DNA from: CALVJJ01 sp045538425
GTDB lineage: Bacteria > Bacillota > Clostridia > Christensenellales > UBA1242
NCBI GenBank assembly: GCA_045538425.1
Contig: JAZSRJ010000070.1
Coordinates: 1 to 14,171 of the forward strand
Direction of reading: 5' to 3'
DNA: 14,171 nucleotides
The notes under the pieces are model-generated. The model searched no databases, was not told the DNA's origin, and saw only the letters and a list, made by a program, of their open reading frames with translations. Position numbers and translations under genes: made by a program. Below are positions 8,496 to 14,171 of the stretch, one piece after another (within the stretch, counting starts at the first letter, position 1; every line of letters begins with the position of its first letter).

Positions 8496-8509
8496 ATTAT
8501 GATGAAAAT

Positions 8510-8911
8510 TTATTTTTGCAAATTGACAAACAAAACACCACAAATTAGACCAATGAGACTAGAAAAAACAATGTCTACTATAGTTGAAAATCCAAAGTTA
8601 AAGGTTGACCCCAAAATGGAGAATAGTAAAAAAGCGATTATACTAAATAAGAATCCAATAGCAAGACCTTTTAGCCACCCTTTTTCATTATCCCCTTTTA
8701 AGGATACTTTTACACCGATTAAGATACAAACAATTTTGATCACTTGATTGATTGGTTTGATCAGCCAGTCACTAAGTGAAGTAAAACGAATTACAATAGC
8801 AAAAAGCAAAATAAGGACTAAAGCAATCGATATAGCAGTCAGTGTCCCCTTGATAAGTTGGGATACAAAATTCTTTTGATCGCTGGATACTGTAAGATGT
8901 TTTGTTTTCAT
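8510..8911 (-). CDS. Small membrane protein, TIGR04086-like
   Basis: This 133-residue protein is almost all membrane: four hydrophobic segments at roughly 20-43, 52-66, 78-97 and 105-129, with a short polar N-terminus and the charged stretch KGDNEKGW between the second and third. Position between yajC and secD matches the clostridial TIGR04086 membrane protein of unknown function; the assignment rests mainly on size, topology and neighbourhood. The frame is open to 8980, but the extra 23 codons would run into the yajC terminator, while the ATG at 8911 has AGGAG nine bases upstream, so 8911 is the start. It is flanked by terminators on both sides and so is probably transcribed alone. No clear promoter is visible in 8912-8965; TACAAT at about 8930 is a possible -10 with only a weak -35. 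Confidence 0.8.
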   Translation of the reverse strand: MKTKHLTVSSDQKNFVSQLIKGTLTAISIALVLILLFAIVIRFTSLSDWLIKPINQVIKIVCILIGVKVSLKGDNEKGWLKGLAIGFLFSIIAFLLFSILGSTFNFGFSTIVDIVFSSLIGLICGVLFVNLQK

Positions 8912-8965
8912 AATTTCACACTCCTTTGATATTGTACTATATGAGGACAAGATGAAAATTATGAT

Positions 8966-8995
8966 AAAAAAGATATGCAATATTTCAGCATATCT
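8966..8995 (-). terminator. Rho-independent terminator after yajC
   Basis: A perfect eight-base inverted repeat (AGATATGC, 8971-8978, with GCATATCT, 8988-8995) around a nine-base loop is followed on the minus strand by five further Ts (8970-8966) extending the T at the stem end. It starts 8 bases after the yajC stop at 9004, the expected place for an intrinsic terminator. Confidence 0.75.
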
Positions 8996-9003
8996 TGAAT
9001 TGA

Positions 9004-9474
9004 TTATTCAGCTTTTTTAGTTGCACTTTTTTTAGTTGTTTTTTTCGCTGGTTGAACTGCTTCTTCAATGGTAGAAGTAGTTGTTTCTTCTACTGGAGCG
9101 ACTTCTTCTGTTGTTTGTTCAACAATTGGATTGCCGTCAGCATCAAGTACAACAATCGTACTTTGGTCAATACCACAAATAGCATTGATATGAATTTTTT
9201 CATAGCTAAAATGTTTTTCATCACCAGTTTTGATGACAACTTGTACACCATCAGTTGTGTTGGTTAAGCTAATAACTTCACCATATACACCATGATAAGT
9301 AAGAACTTTTGTGCCTGGTTTGATTTCATTGTTTAGTTTTTGTCTTTTTTGTTCATCATTTTTCTTTCGGTTGTAAGAAATAAAGATAGTACCGATAAGC
9401 AATACTGCAAGCAAAATAATCAAGCCATATGATGATAAAAAGTCATTGGCAGATGCTAATAATAATGTTTTCAT
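9004..9474 (-). CDS. yajC: Preprotein translocase subunit YajC
   Basis: YajC is a small single-span inner-membrane protein that associates with SecDF and the Sec channel; its exact role is unclear. The 156-residue protein has one strong membrane helix (about 15-33), then the cytoplasmic YajC core with KPGTKVLTYHGVYGEV (about 52-67) and the VVIKTGDEKHFSYEK region (about 79-93). Beyond about 115 there is an extra low-complexity tail rich in Glu, Thr, Ala and Lys, ending in a lysine-rich segment, which makes it longer than the usual 80-115 residues. Such tails are common in Firmicutes YajC. The ATG is preceded by GAGAGGG. It has its own promoter (9505-9533) and terminator, so it is transcribed separately from secDF even though the proteins act together. 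Confidence 0.92.
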   Translation of the reverse strand: MKTLLLASANDFLSSYGLIILLAVLLIGTIFISYNRKKNDEQKRQKLNNEIKPGTKVLTYHGVYGEVISLTNTTDGVQVVIKTGDEKHFSYEKIHINAICGIDQSTIVVLDADGNPIVEQTTEEVAPVEETTTSTIEEAVQPAKKTTKKSATKKAE

Positions 9475-9504
9475 ATATCCCTCTCAAAATTAATTTACAA
9501 TACT

Positions 9505-9533
9505 AGTATACCAAAAAAATACTAGATTAGCAA
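9505..9533 (-). promoter_or_regulatory. Sigma-A-type promoter of yajC
   Basis: On the minus strand a -35 box TTGCTA (9528-9533, four of six) and a -10 box TATACT (9505-9510, five of six) are 17 bases apart. The RNA would start near 9498, giving a leader of about 24 bases with the ribosome binding site GAGAGGG. The -35 box lies inside the hairpin that appears to terminate tgt, so the two signals share sequence. Confidence 0.65.
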
Positions 9534-9537
9534 TCTA
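9513..9537 (-). terminator. Weak hairpin terminator after tgt
   Basis: A six-base stem (TAGATT and AATCTA, 9523-9528 with 9532-9537) with a three-base loop is followed on the minus strand by a seven-base T run (9519-9513) after three unpaired bases. It lies about 30 bases beyond the tgt stop. The stem is short and A-T rich, so termination is probably partial and some read-through into yajC is likely. Confidence 0.5.
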
Positions 9538-9566
9538 ATTAAACTACAAAATGGTTTCTTTGAAAA

Positions 9567-10721
9567 TTATTTCGACGCATTTTGCGTTTTTTCGTTTTGT
9601 GTAGTGCCATTGTATTTTGCATAAAATTCTTCTCTAAAATCAAGATATCTATCTTTCCAAATGGCTTCTTTTAGTTGTTCGGTTAGATGAATCAAAAAGC
9701 GAATATTGTGTATGCTAAGAAGTCTCGAACCTAAGATTTCGTCTGCCATTACAAGATGACGCAAATAGGCTTTTGTATAGTGCTTACAACAATAGCAATC
9801 ACATTCTGGATCAAGTGGTGAAAAATCTTCTTTGTATTTAGCATTTTTAATAACCACTTTCCCATGGGATGTAAAGGCAAAACCATGACGAGCAACTCGA
9901 GTTGGTAATACGCAGTCCATCATATCAATTCCACGCATAAAACCTTCGATGAGACAATCTGGACTACCTACTCCCATAAGATAATGAGGCATATTTTCAG
10001 GCAGATGTGGTTTTAAGATGTCAAGCATTTCGTACATTTCTTCTTTAGGTTCACCAACAGACAACCCCCCAATTGCAATTCCGTATTTTGCATAAGGTTT
10101 TGTTCTTTCCAAACTTTCTAATCTTAAGTCTTTGTAGAAGTTGCCTTGTACAATTGGGAATAATGCTTGATCATCATTTTTGTGGTGTTTGTAACAACGA
10201 TCCAACCATCTAAGAGTACGTTCCATAGCCAATTTGCTTTTGTTGTAATCTGTACCATAAGTAGTACATTCGTCAAAAGCCATAATAATATCTGCACCGA
10301 GATCTTCTTCAATTTCCATTGCTTTTTCTGGAGTAATATACAATTTTTCTCCACTAAGATGAGAGCGGAATTCAACGCCGTCTTCGGTTACTTTTCTTAG
10401 TTTGCTCAAAGAAAAGACTTGGAATCCACCACTATCCGTTAAGATTGGCTTATCCCAGTGCATAAATTTATGTAATCCACCAGCGCGTTTTACAATACCT
10501 TCACCAGGTCTAAGATGTAAGTGATATGTATTGGACAAAATAATTTGGCTACCGATTTCCTCTAATTCTTCAGGTGTTAGAGATTTGACAGTTGCTTGAG
10601 TTCCTACAGGCATAAAAACTGGAGTTTCAATAACACCATGTGGTGTATGAAAGCGTCCAATTCTAGCACCACTTTGCTTACAAACTTTTACTGTTTCAAA
10701 ATAAAATTTTTCTTTTTCCAT
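9567..10721 (-). CDS. tgt: Queuine tRNA-guanine transglycosylase
   Basis: Tgt swaps the guanine at position 34 of tRNAs with GUN anticodons for preQ1, the first tRNA-bound step of queuosine synthesis (or for queuine or a related base in salvage variants). The 384-residue protein has DSGGFQVFSL (96-105) with the general acid/base Asp96, GGLSVGE (218-224) and GIDMMDCVLPTR (264-275) with the nucleophile Asp269. The zinc site is Cys307, Cys309, Cys312 and His338. All key residues are intact and length is typical. The ATG follows AGGGGAATT. Its own promoter lies in the 65-base gap after queA. QueA acts on the Tgt product, so adjacency is functional. Specificity for preQ1 versus a salvaged base cannot be told from what I can see. 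Confidence 0.97.
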   Translation of the reverse strand: MEKEKFYFETVKVCKQSGARIGRFHTPHGVIETPVFMPVGTQATVKSLTPEELEEIGSQIILSNTYHLHLRPGEGIVKRAGGLHKFMHWDKPILTDSGGFQVFSLSKLRKVTEDGVEFRSHLSGEKLYITPEKAMEIEEDLGADIIMAFDECTTYGTDYNKSKLAMERTLRWLDRCYKHHKNDDQALFPIVQGNFYKDLRLESLERTKPYAKYGIAIGGLSVGEPKEEMYEMLDILKPHLPENMPHYLMGVGSPDCLIEGFMRGIDMMDCVLPTRVARHGFAFTSHGKVVIKNAKYKEDFSPLDPECDCYCCKHYTKAYLRHLVMADEILGSRLLSIHNIRFLIHLTEQLKEAIWKDRYLDFREEFYAKYNGTTQNEKTQNASK

Positions 10722-10751
10722 AATTCCCCTGTTGTTAATGATCGTGATAGT

Positions 10752-10780
10752 AGTCTATCAATCAATGAAAGAGATGTCAA
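10752..10780 (-). promoter_or_regulatory. Sigma-A-type promoter of tgt
   Basis: On the minus strand a perfect -35 box TTGACA (10775-10780) and a weaker -10 box TAGACT (10752-10757, four of six) are 17 bases apart, starting 6 bases after the queA stop. The RNA would begin near 10745. A six-base inverted repeat (TGATAG and CTATCA, 10745-10750 with 10755-10760) overlaps the -10 box and start point and could be an operator, though it is short. No queA terminator was found, so tgt may also be reached by read-through. Confidence 0.6.
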
Positions 10781-10786
10781 GTCTTA

Positions 10787-11818
10787 TTACAAAAGAAGTG
10801 TAGCATCACCAAAACTAAAGAAACGATATTTTTCTTGTACTGCAATATTGTACATGTTAAGCGTATTGTCAATACCACAAAAAGAACTCACGAGCATAAT
10901 TAATGTGCTTTGTGGTAAATGAAAATTAGTGATCACGCCATCAACAATTTTGAATTCGTATCCTGGATAAATAAAGATGTTGGTATCTTTTTTACAAGGT
11001 TCAACTTTTCCTTTTTCTGTTGCTGCACTTTCTAATGTTCTAATAGAGGTTGTACCAACAGCAATGACACGTCGACCTTCTTGTTTTGCTTGATTGATAA
11101 CATCTGCAGCTTGTTGTGTTACTTCAATATATTCACTATGCATTTCGTGATCTAAGATATTTTCTTCACTAACTGGTCTAAAAGTTCCTAGTCCAACATG
11201 CAATAATACTTCAACAACTTCTACACCTTTTTCTTTGATTTTTTCTAATAATGGTTTTGTAAAATGTAGCCCTGCAGTTGGTGCAGCACTGCTTCCATTG
11301 TATTTAGAATAGACAGTTTGGTATCTTGTACCATCCTTCAATTTTTCATGAATATAAGGTGGTAATGGCATATTGCCTACTTTACTCAAAATATCTTCAA
11401 AGACTCCATCAAACAAAAACTGAACAATCTTACCACCAAATTCTGTATTGTCCAATACTTTGCATGATAGTTGGTCGCTAAATTGAATAATAGTACCAAT
11501 TTTAGCACGTTTTCCTGGTTTCATTAAGACTTCCCAATCTGTTAAGTTGAGTCTCTTTAACAAGAAAACTTCGATTTTTGCACCGGTTTCAATTTTTGTA
11601 CCTAGAAGTCTAGCCGGAATAACTTTGGTATTGTTGATGACCAAAACATCCCCTTTTTGCAAATAATCTATGATATCATAAAAATGTTTGTGCTCAATAC
11701 GATTCTCATCTCTATGATAGACAAGCATTCTGCTATGGTCACGAAGTTCGATTGGAGTTTGTGCAATGAGTTCTTCTGGCAAATGATAGTCATAAGTACT
11801 AGTTTTGAGAATGTCCAT
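10787..11818 (-). CDS. queA: S-adenosylmethionine:tRNA ribosyltransferase-isomerase QueA
   Basis: QueA transfers and isomerises the ribosyl group of S-adenosylmethionine onto preQ1 in tRNA, giving epoxyqueuosine. The 343-residue protein begins with the family signature YDYHLPEELIAQTP and RDHSRMLV, and carries LPPYI, YNGSSAAPTAGLHFT, VGTTSIRTLES and TNFHLPQSTLIMLVSSF, all strongly conserved in QueA. Length equals that of B. subtilis QueA (about 342). The frame is open to 11863, but the first 15 codons overlap ruvB and look unlike the family; the ATG at 11818 has AAGGGG eight bases upstream and starts the conserved block. It overlaps the ruvB end by 20 bases, so it belongs to the ruvCAB unit and is probably translationally coupled. 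Confidence 0.97.
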   Translation of the reverse strand: MDILKTSTYDYHLPEELIAQTPIELRDHSRMLVYHRDENRIEHKHFYDIIDYLQKGDVLVINNTKVIPARLLGTKIETGAKIEVFLLKRLNLTDWEVLMKPGKRAKIGTIIQFSDQLSCKVLDNTEFGGKIVQFLFDGVFEDILSKVGNMPLPPYIHEKLKDGTRYQTVYSKYNGSSAAPTAGLHFTKPLLEKIKEKGVEVVEVLLHVGLGTFRPVSEENILDHEMHSEYIEVTQQAADVINQAKQEGRRVIAVGTTSIRTLESAATEKGKVEPCKKDTNIFIYPGYEFKIVDGVITNFHLPQSTLIMLVSSFCGIDNTLNMYNIAVQEKYRFFSFGDATLLL

Positions 11819-12875
11819 TGTTGTCCCCTTCAATATACATATTAAGATAATTTTGTCTTTCAAGACTCATAGTTTTCCCTAGATGGCGATACGCATTTGG
11901 AAGACAGACTCTTCCACGAGGAGTACGCGCAATAAAGCCTAATTGAATGAGATATGGTTCGTACACATCTTCAATGGTATTGCTATCTTCACCAGTAGCA
12001 GCGGCAAGAGTATCAAGGCCTACTGGTCCACCATGGAACTTATCAATAATGGTAGATAGCATCTTTTTATCATTGTAATCAAGTCCCAATTCATCAACTT
12101 CAAGCATGGTAAGAGCTTCTTTACATATTGGAAGTGTAATAATACCACTACCTTTTACATCAGCAAAATCTCTAACTCTTTTTAAGAAACGATTGGCGAT
12201 ACGAGGTGTACCACGACTACGTCTAGCCATCTCAATGCTTGCATCAGGATCGATGGAGATACCAAGTTTTTCAGCATTGCGTGTAATAATAGTAGATAAT
12301 TCTTCAGTAGAATACATCTCTAGTCTACATACAACACCAAAACGATCTCTAAGAGGTCCGGTTAGCATACCGGCTTTGGTTGTTGCACCAATTAAGGTAA
12401 ATGGTTGCAGTGGCAATCTCATGGTGCGCGCACTTGGCCCTTTTCCTAAGATAATATCTAGCGAATAGTCTTCCATTGCTGGATACAATACTTCTTCTAC
12501 TGCACGGCTAAGTCTATGGATTTCATCAATAAACAAAACATCATGTTCGTTAAGATTAGACAAAATACTTGCTAGATCTGCCACTTTTTCGATGGCTGGA
12601 CCAGAAGTTATTTTGATTGAACTACCAAGTTCATTGGCGATAATATGTGACAAAGTTGTTTTTCCAAGTCCTGGAGGTCCATATAAAAGAACGTGATCTA
12701 GAGCATCTCCTCTTTTTTTCGCTGCTTCAATATAGATCTCTAGGCTTTGCTTTACTTTGTCTTGCCCAACATAATCACTCATGGCTGTTGGACGTAATTT
12801 GTTTTCTACATCAGTTTCATCAACAAGTCGTGTGCTTGTAATGAGTCTATCATCATTTTCTTCATATCCTATCAT
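11799..12875 (-). CDS. ruvB: Holliday junction branch migration ATPase RuvB
   Basis: RuvB is the hexameric AAA+ motor that, loaded by RuvA, drives branch migration of Holliday junctions. The 358-residue protein has Walker A GPPGLGKT (66-73), Walker B FIDE (115-118), the sensor-1 region LIGATTKAGML (161-171), the arginine-finger segment LRDRFG (175-180), the sensor-2 region RGTPRIANRFLKR and a C-terminal winged helix ending with PRGRVCLPNAYRHLG. All catalytic motifs are intact. The ATG is only 4 bases past the ruvA stop, with a modest ribosome binding site (GGGATAG), so ruvB translation may rely on ribosomes finishing ruvA. The premature stop in ruvA could therefore lower its expression. Confidence 0.97.
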   Translation of the reverse strand: MIGYEENDDRLITSTRLVDETDVENKLRPTAMSDYVGQDKVKQSLEIYIEAAKKRGDALDHVLLYGPPGLGKTTLSHIIANELGSSIKITSGPAIEKVADLASILSNLNEHDVLFIDEIHRLSRAVEEVLYPAMEDYSLDIILGKGPSARTMRLPLQPFTLIGATTKAGMLTGPLRDRFGVVCRLEMYSTEELSTIITRNAEKLGISIDPDASIEMARRSRGTPRIANRFLKRVRDFADVKGSGIITLPICKEALTMLEVDELGLDYNDKKMLSTIIDKFHGGPVGLDTLAAATGEDSNTIEDVYEPYLIQLGFIARTPRGRVCLPNAYRHLGKTMSLERQNYLNMYIEGDNNGHSQN

Positions 12876-12879
12876 AATT

Positions 12880-13482
12880 CTATCCCATATGTCTTAAAGA
12901 TTTTGCAATGATTTGTTCTGCACTGTCTTTGTCAGTTGCTACAGATTTTACAATTTTTGTTGCTTCTACTTTGCTAAGCCCCATATCAACAAGTGCACTA
13001 ATTGCTTCACTAACTGCTGGTGTTTCGGCAGCCATAGAGACACTCACAGTAGTCATTGTACCACCATCGATAAGTGGCAATACATCCACTTTGTTTTTGA
13101 GTTCTAGAATAATACGTTCAGCAGTCTTTTTACCAATACCCTTGATATGGCTAATAGAATTGCTGTCTCCATAATAGATAGCATTCATGAGGTCGTTTAG
13201 TCTAAGTCCTGACAATATTTGAATTGCAGTTTAGTTACCTAGTCCACTGACTGTTGTTAGTGCAAAAAACATCTTTTTCTCTTCTTTGGAAGAAAAGCCA
13301 AACAATTGCATAGCATCTTCTCTCACATGTAGATATGTATATACTGTAGCAACATCTCCAATTTTTGGTAACATGTCTAAGGTATAACTACTACAAAATA
13401 CTTCGTAGCCTACTCCATTACAATTGATCACTAGAGTATCGATATCTTTTTCTTCAATAATTCCACTTAAAAATGCGTACAT
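12880..13482 (-). pseudogene. ruvA: RuvA interrupted by one in-frame stop codon
   Basis: RuvA binds four-way junctions as a tetramer and loads RuvB. The gene spans 199 sense codons, the normal length, but an in-frame TAA at 13231-13233 breaks it after residue 83. Before it lie the OB-fold domain (1 to about 63) and the start of the first helix-hairpin-helix, ending VSGLGN. After it the same frame continues TAIQILSGLRL, the second hairpin motif HIKGIGKKTAERIILELK and the C-terminal RuvB-binding domain ending SLRHMG. The family normally has Lys at the stop position, so one A-to-T change (AAA to TAA) explains it. A TTG at 13215 is in frame but has no Shine-Dalgarno sequence, so efficient restart is unlikely. 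The ATG at 13482 follows AGGAG overlapping the ruvC stop. This could be a real recent mutation, strain variation or a base-call error. Confidence 0.9.
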
Positions 13483-13491
13483 GGTTGTCTC

Positions 13492-13992
13492 CTATTTTAT
13501 ATTGGTATTGGATAATACAAGGCTTGTTTGGGCATGGCACAAAGCGGCAGCTAGTCCATCTGCAGCGTCATCTGGTTTTGGTACAGCTTTGAGTCTAAGT
13601 ATGGTTTTGACCATATATTGAACTTGTTGTTTTTCTGCTCTACCATATCCAGTAAGTGCTTGTTTGATTTGGAGTGGTGTGTATTCAAATAATCTTGATT
13701 TGCCAAGTTTTTGCATACAACAACATAGTGCTACTCCTCTTGCTTCCGCAACAGCAATACCAGTTGTAATATTGGTATTGAAGAACAATTCTTCCATTGC
13801 AACATGATCTGGTTGATATTTTTCTATTAAGGCTGTCATGCCATTATAGATCTCTTCTAGTCTTTCTGGCAAGGTATGTTCTTTTGGTGTATTGATAACA
13901 CCATAGTCAATAAGTCGAACTCCGGCTCTCGTTTTTTCAATAACACCAAAGCCAACAATTGCAAGACCTGGGTCAATTCCTAGTATGATCAT
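13492..13992 (-). CDS. ruvC: Crossover junction endodeoxyribonuclease RuvC
   Basis: RuvC is the dimeric resolvase that nicks Holliday junctions symmetrically, working with RuvAB. The 166-residue protein has the RNase H-like fold signature GIDPGLAIVGFGV (5-17) with catalytic Asp7, Glu67 in MEELFFNTN (66-74), and PDDAADGLAAALCHA (140-154) with Asp142 and Asp145, giving the full acidic tetrad. Length matches the family. The ATG follows GTGAGGGG and sits behind a good promoter, so ruvC is the first gene of ruvCAB-queA. The ruvA ATG lies 9 bases beyond its TAG stop. Confidence 0.97.
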   Translation of the reverse strand: MIILGIDPGLAIVGFGVIEKTRAGVRLIDYGVINTPKEHTLPERLEEIYNGMTALIEKYQPDHVAMEELFFNTNITTGIAVAEARGVALCCCMQKLGKSRLFEYTPLQIKQALTGYGRAEKQQVQYMVKTILRLKAVPKPDDAADGLAAALCHAQTSLVLSNTNIK

Positions 13993-14019
13993 AATCCCCT
14001 CACATGTAGTACTAATAAA

Positions 14020-14048
14020 AGTATAACGATATACTAAGAAAAAGTCAA
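14020..14048 (-). promoter_or_regulatory. Sigma-A-type promoter of ruvC-ruvA-ruvB-queA
   Basis: On the minus strand a -35 box TTGACT (14043-14048, five of six) and a -10 box TATACT (14020-14025, five of six) are 17 bases apart. The RNA would start near 14013, giving a leader of about 20 bases that ends in the ribosome binding site AGGGG. No LexA-type operator was recognised by eye around it. Confidence 0.75.
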
Positions 14049-14070
14049 ATCATTAGAACAATTGTTTTAT

Positions 14071-14098
14071 AAAAAAAGATTGGATAATTCCAATCTTT
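14071..14098 (-). terminator. Rho-independent terminator of the gene entering from the right
   Basis: A perfect ten-base stem (AAAGATTGGA, 14075-14084, with TCCAATCTTT, 14089-14098) closes a four-base loop. On the minus strand the stem ends in Ts that continue to 14071, a seven-base T run in all. It starts 4 bases after the TAA stop at 14102-14104, supporting that reading frame as the real end of the upstream gene. Confidence 0.8.
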
Positions 14099-14101
14099 GT
14101 C

Positions 14102-14171
14102 TTATATCTCTCGATCAAGTCGTATGCCATCAGCAAATTGACATGGTCTAGTACAATCAAAACCTGGGAAA
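14102..14171 (-). CDS. C-terminal end of an unrecognised protein (partial)
   Basis: Reading from 14170 leftwards, 22 codons are open up to a TAA at 14102-14104 and end in the sequence FADGIRLDREI. The terminator begins 4 bases later, which is the main reason to accept this frame. A second frame is also open here, but it runs straight through the terminator hairpin and is less likely. The visible tail contains two cysteines (DCTRPC) and matches no family I can name. In Clostridia yebC often precedes ruvC, but this tail does not resemble the YebC C-terminus. Confidence 0.5.
   Translation of the reverse strand, partial: FPGFDCTRPCQFADGIRLDREI

Noticed and set aside
8386..8509. A SCIFF-like cysteine-rich peptide between secD and the small membrane gene
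   Set aside because: The gap holds only the secD promoter and a terminator; no cysteine-rich frame is present on the minus strand.
8912..8980. An N-terminal extension of the small membrane protein beginning at 8980
   Set aside because: It would overlap the yajC terminator hairpin, and the ATG at 8911 has a clear AGGAG at the right distance.
11819..11863. An upstream start for queA at 11863
   Set aside because: The extra 15 residues overlap ruvB and do not resemble QueA; the ATG at 11818 has AAGGGG and begins the conserved MDILKTSTYDYHLP block.
12880..13215. An independent 111-residue protein starting at TTG 13215
   Set aside because: It is the C-terminal part of RuvA in the same frame, with no ribosome binding site before the TTG.
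13231..13233. Stop-codon reassignment explaining the TAA in ruvA
   Set aside because: TAA is the genuine terminating codon of hemZ, recJ, secD, tgt and queA in this window, so the codon is read as stop here.
1..14171. Plus-strand open frames scattered through the window
   Set aside because: They lie antisense to well-supported conserved genes, lack ribosome binding sites and show no recognisable domains.
1..14171. CRISPR arrays, tRNA or rRNA genes, insertion sequences, attachment sites
   Set aside because: No regularly spaced repeats, cloverleaf-like sequences, transposase motifs or long terminal repeats were seen by eye.

Overview
The window is AT-rich and reads as a bacterial chromosome of the low-GC Firmicutes (Bacillota), most likely an uncultured Clostridia-type organism. 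The pointers are the gene order ruvC-ruvA-ruvB-queA-tgt-yajC-(TIGR04086-like membrane gene)-secD-secF-recJ-rel-hemZ, separate secD and secF genes, a long Firmicutes-type RecJ, a HemZ-type radical SAM protein, strong AGGAGG-like ribosome binding sites and near-consensus sigma-A promoters with 17-base spacers. All genes are on the minus strand, so transcription runs from high to low coordinates. The species cannot be fixed from the sequence alone.

Layout in transcription order. (1) 14171-14102: the last 22 codons of an unrecognised gene, closed by a hairpin terminator. (2) 14048-10787: a promoter, then ruvC, ruvA, ruvB and queA, tightly packed. RuvC and RuvAB resolve and migrate Holliday junctions; QueA works in queuosine tRNA modification. 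(3) 10780-9513: tgt (tRNA-guanine transglycosylase) behind its own promoter, ending in a weak hairpin that overlaps the next promoter. (4) 9533-8966: yajC with promoter and terminator. (5) 8911-8471: a small four-helix membrane protein with its own terminator. (6) 8437-6001: secD and secF behind a very good promoter, closed by an AT-rich hairpin. YajC, SecD and SecF form the accessory complex that assists SecYEG in export. (7) 5984-88: recJ, rel and hemZ, coupled with gaps of 8-9 bases. (8) 72-1: a promoter firing leftwards out of the window. There is no stretch over 300 bases without a gene, and no tRNA, rRNA, CRISPR array or mobile element was seen.

Two things stand out. The (p)ppGpp enzyme has an intact synthetase half, but every recognised catalytic residue of its N-terminal HD hydrolase is replaced. 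It therefore looks like a synthetase-only Rel in a lineage where the bifunctional form is the rule. Second, ruvA carries a single in-frame TAA where the family has the lysine of its first helix-hairpin-helix motif; the rest of the gene is intact. Smaller points are an Asp-to-Asn change at the proton-relay position of SecF, a terminator immediately before recJ with no room for a promoter in between, and the absence of several genes that often sit in this cluster (SCIFF peptide and its maturase, apt, dtd). I found no clearly new multi-gene system; the window is a housekeeping cluster with unusual details.
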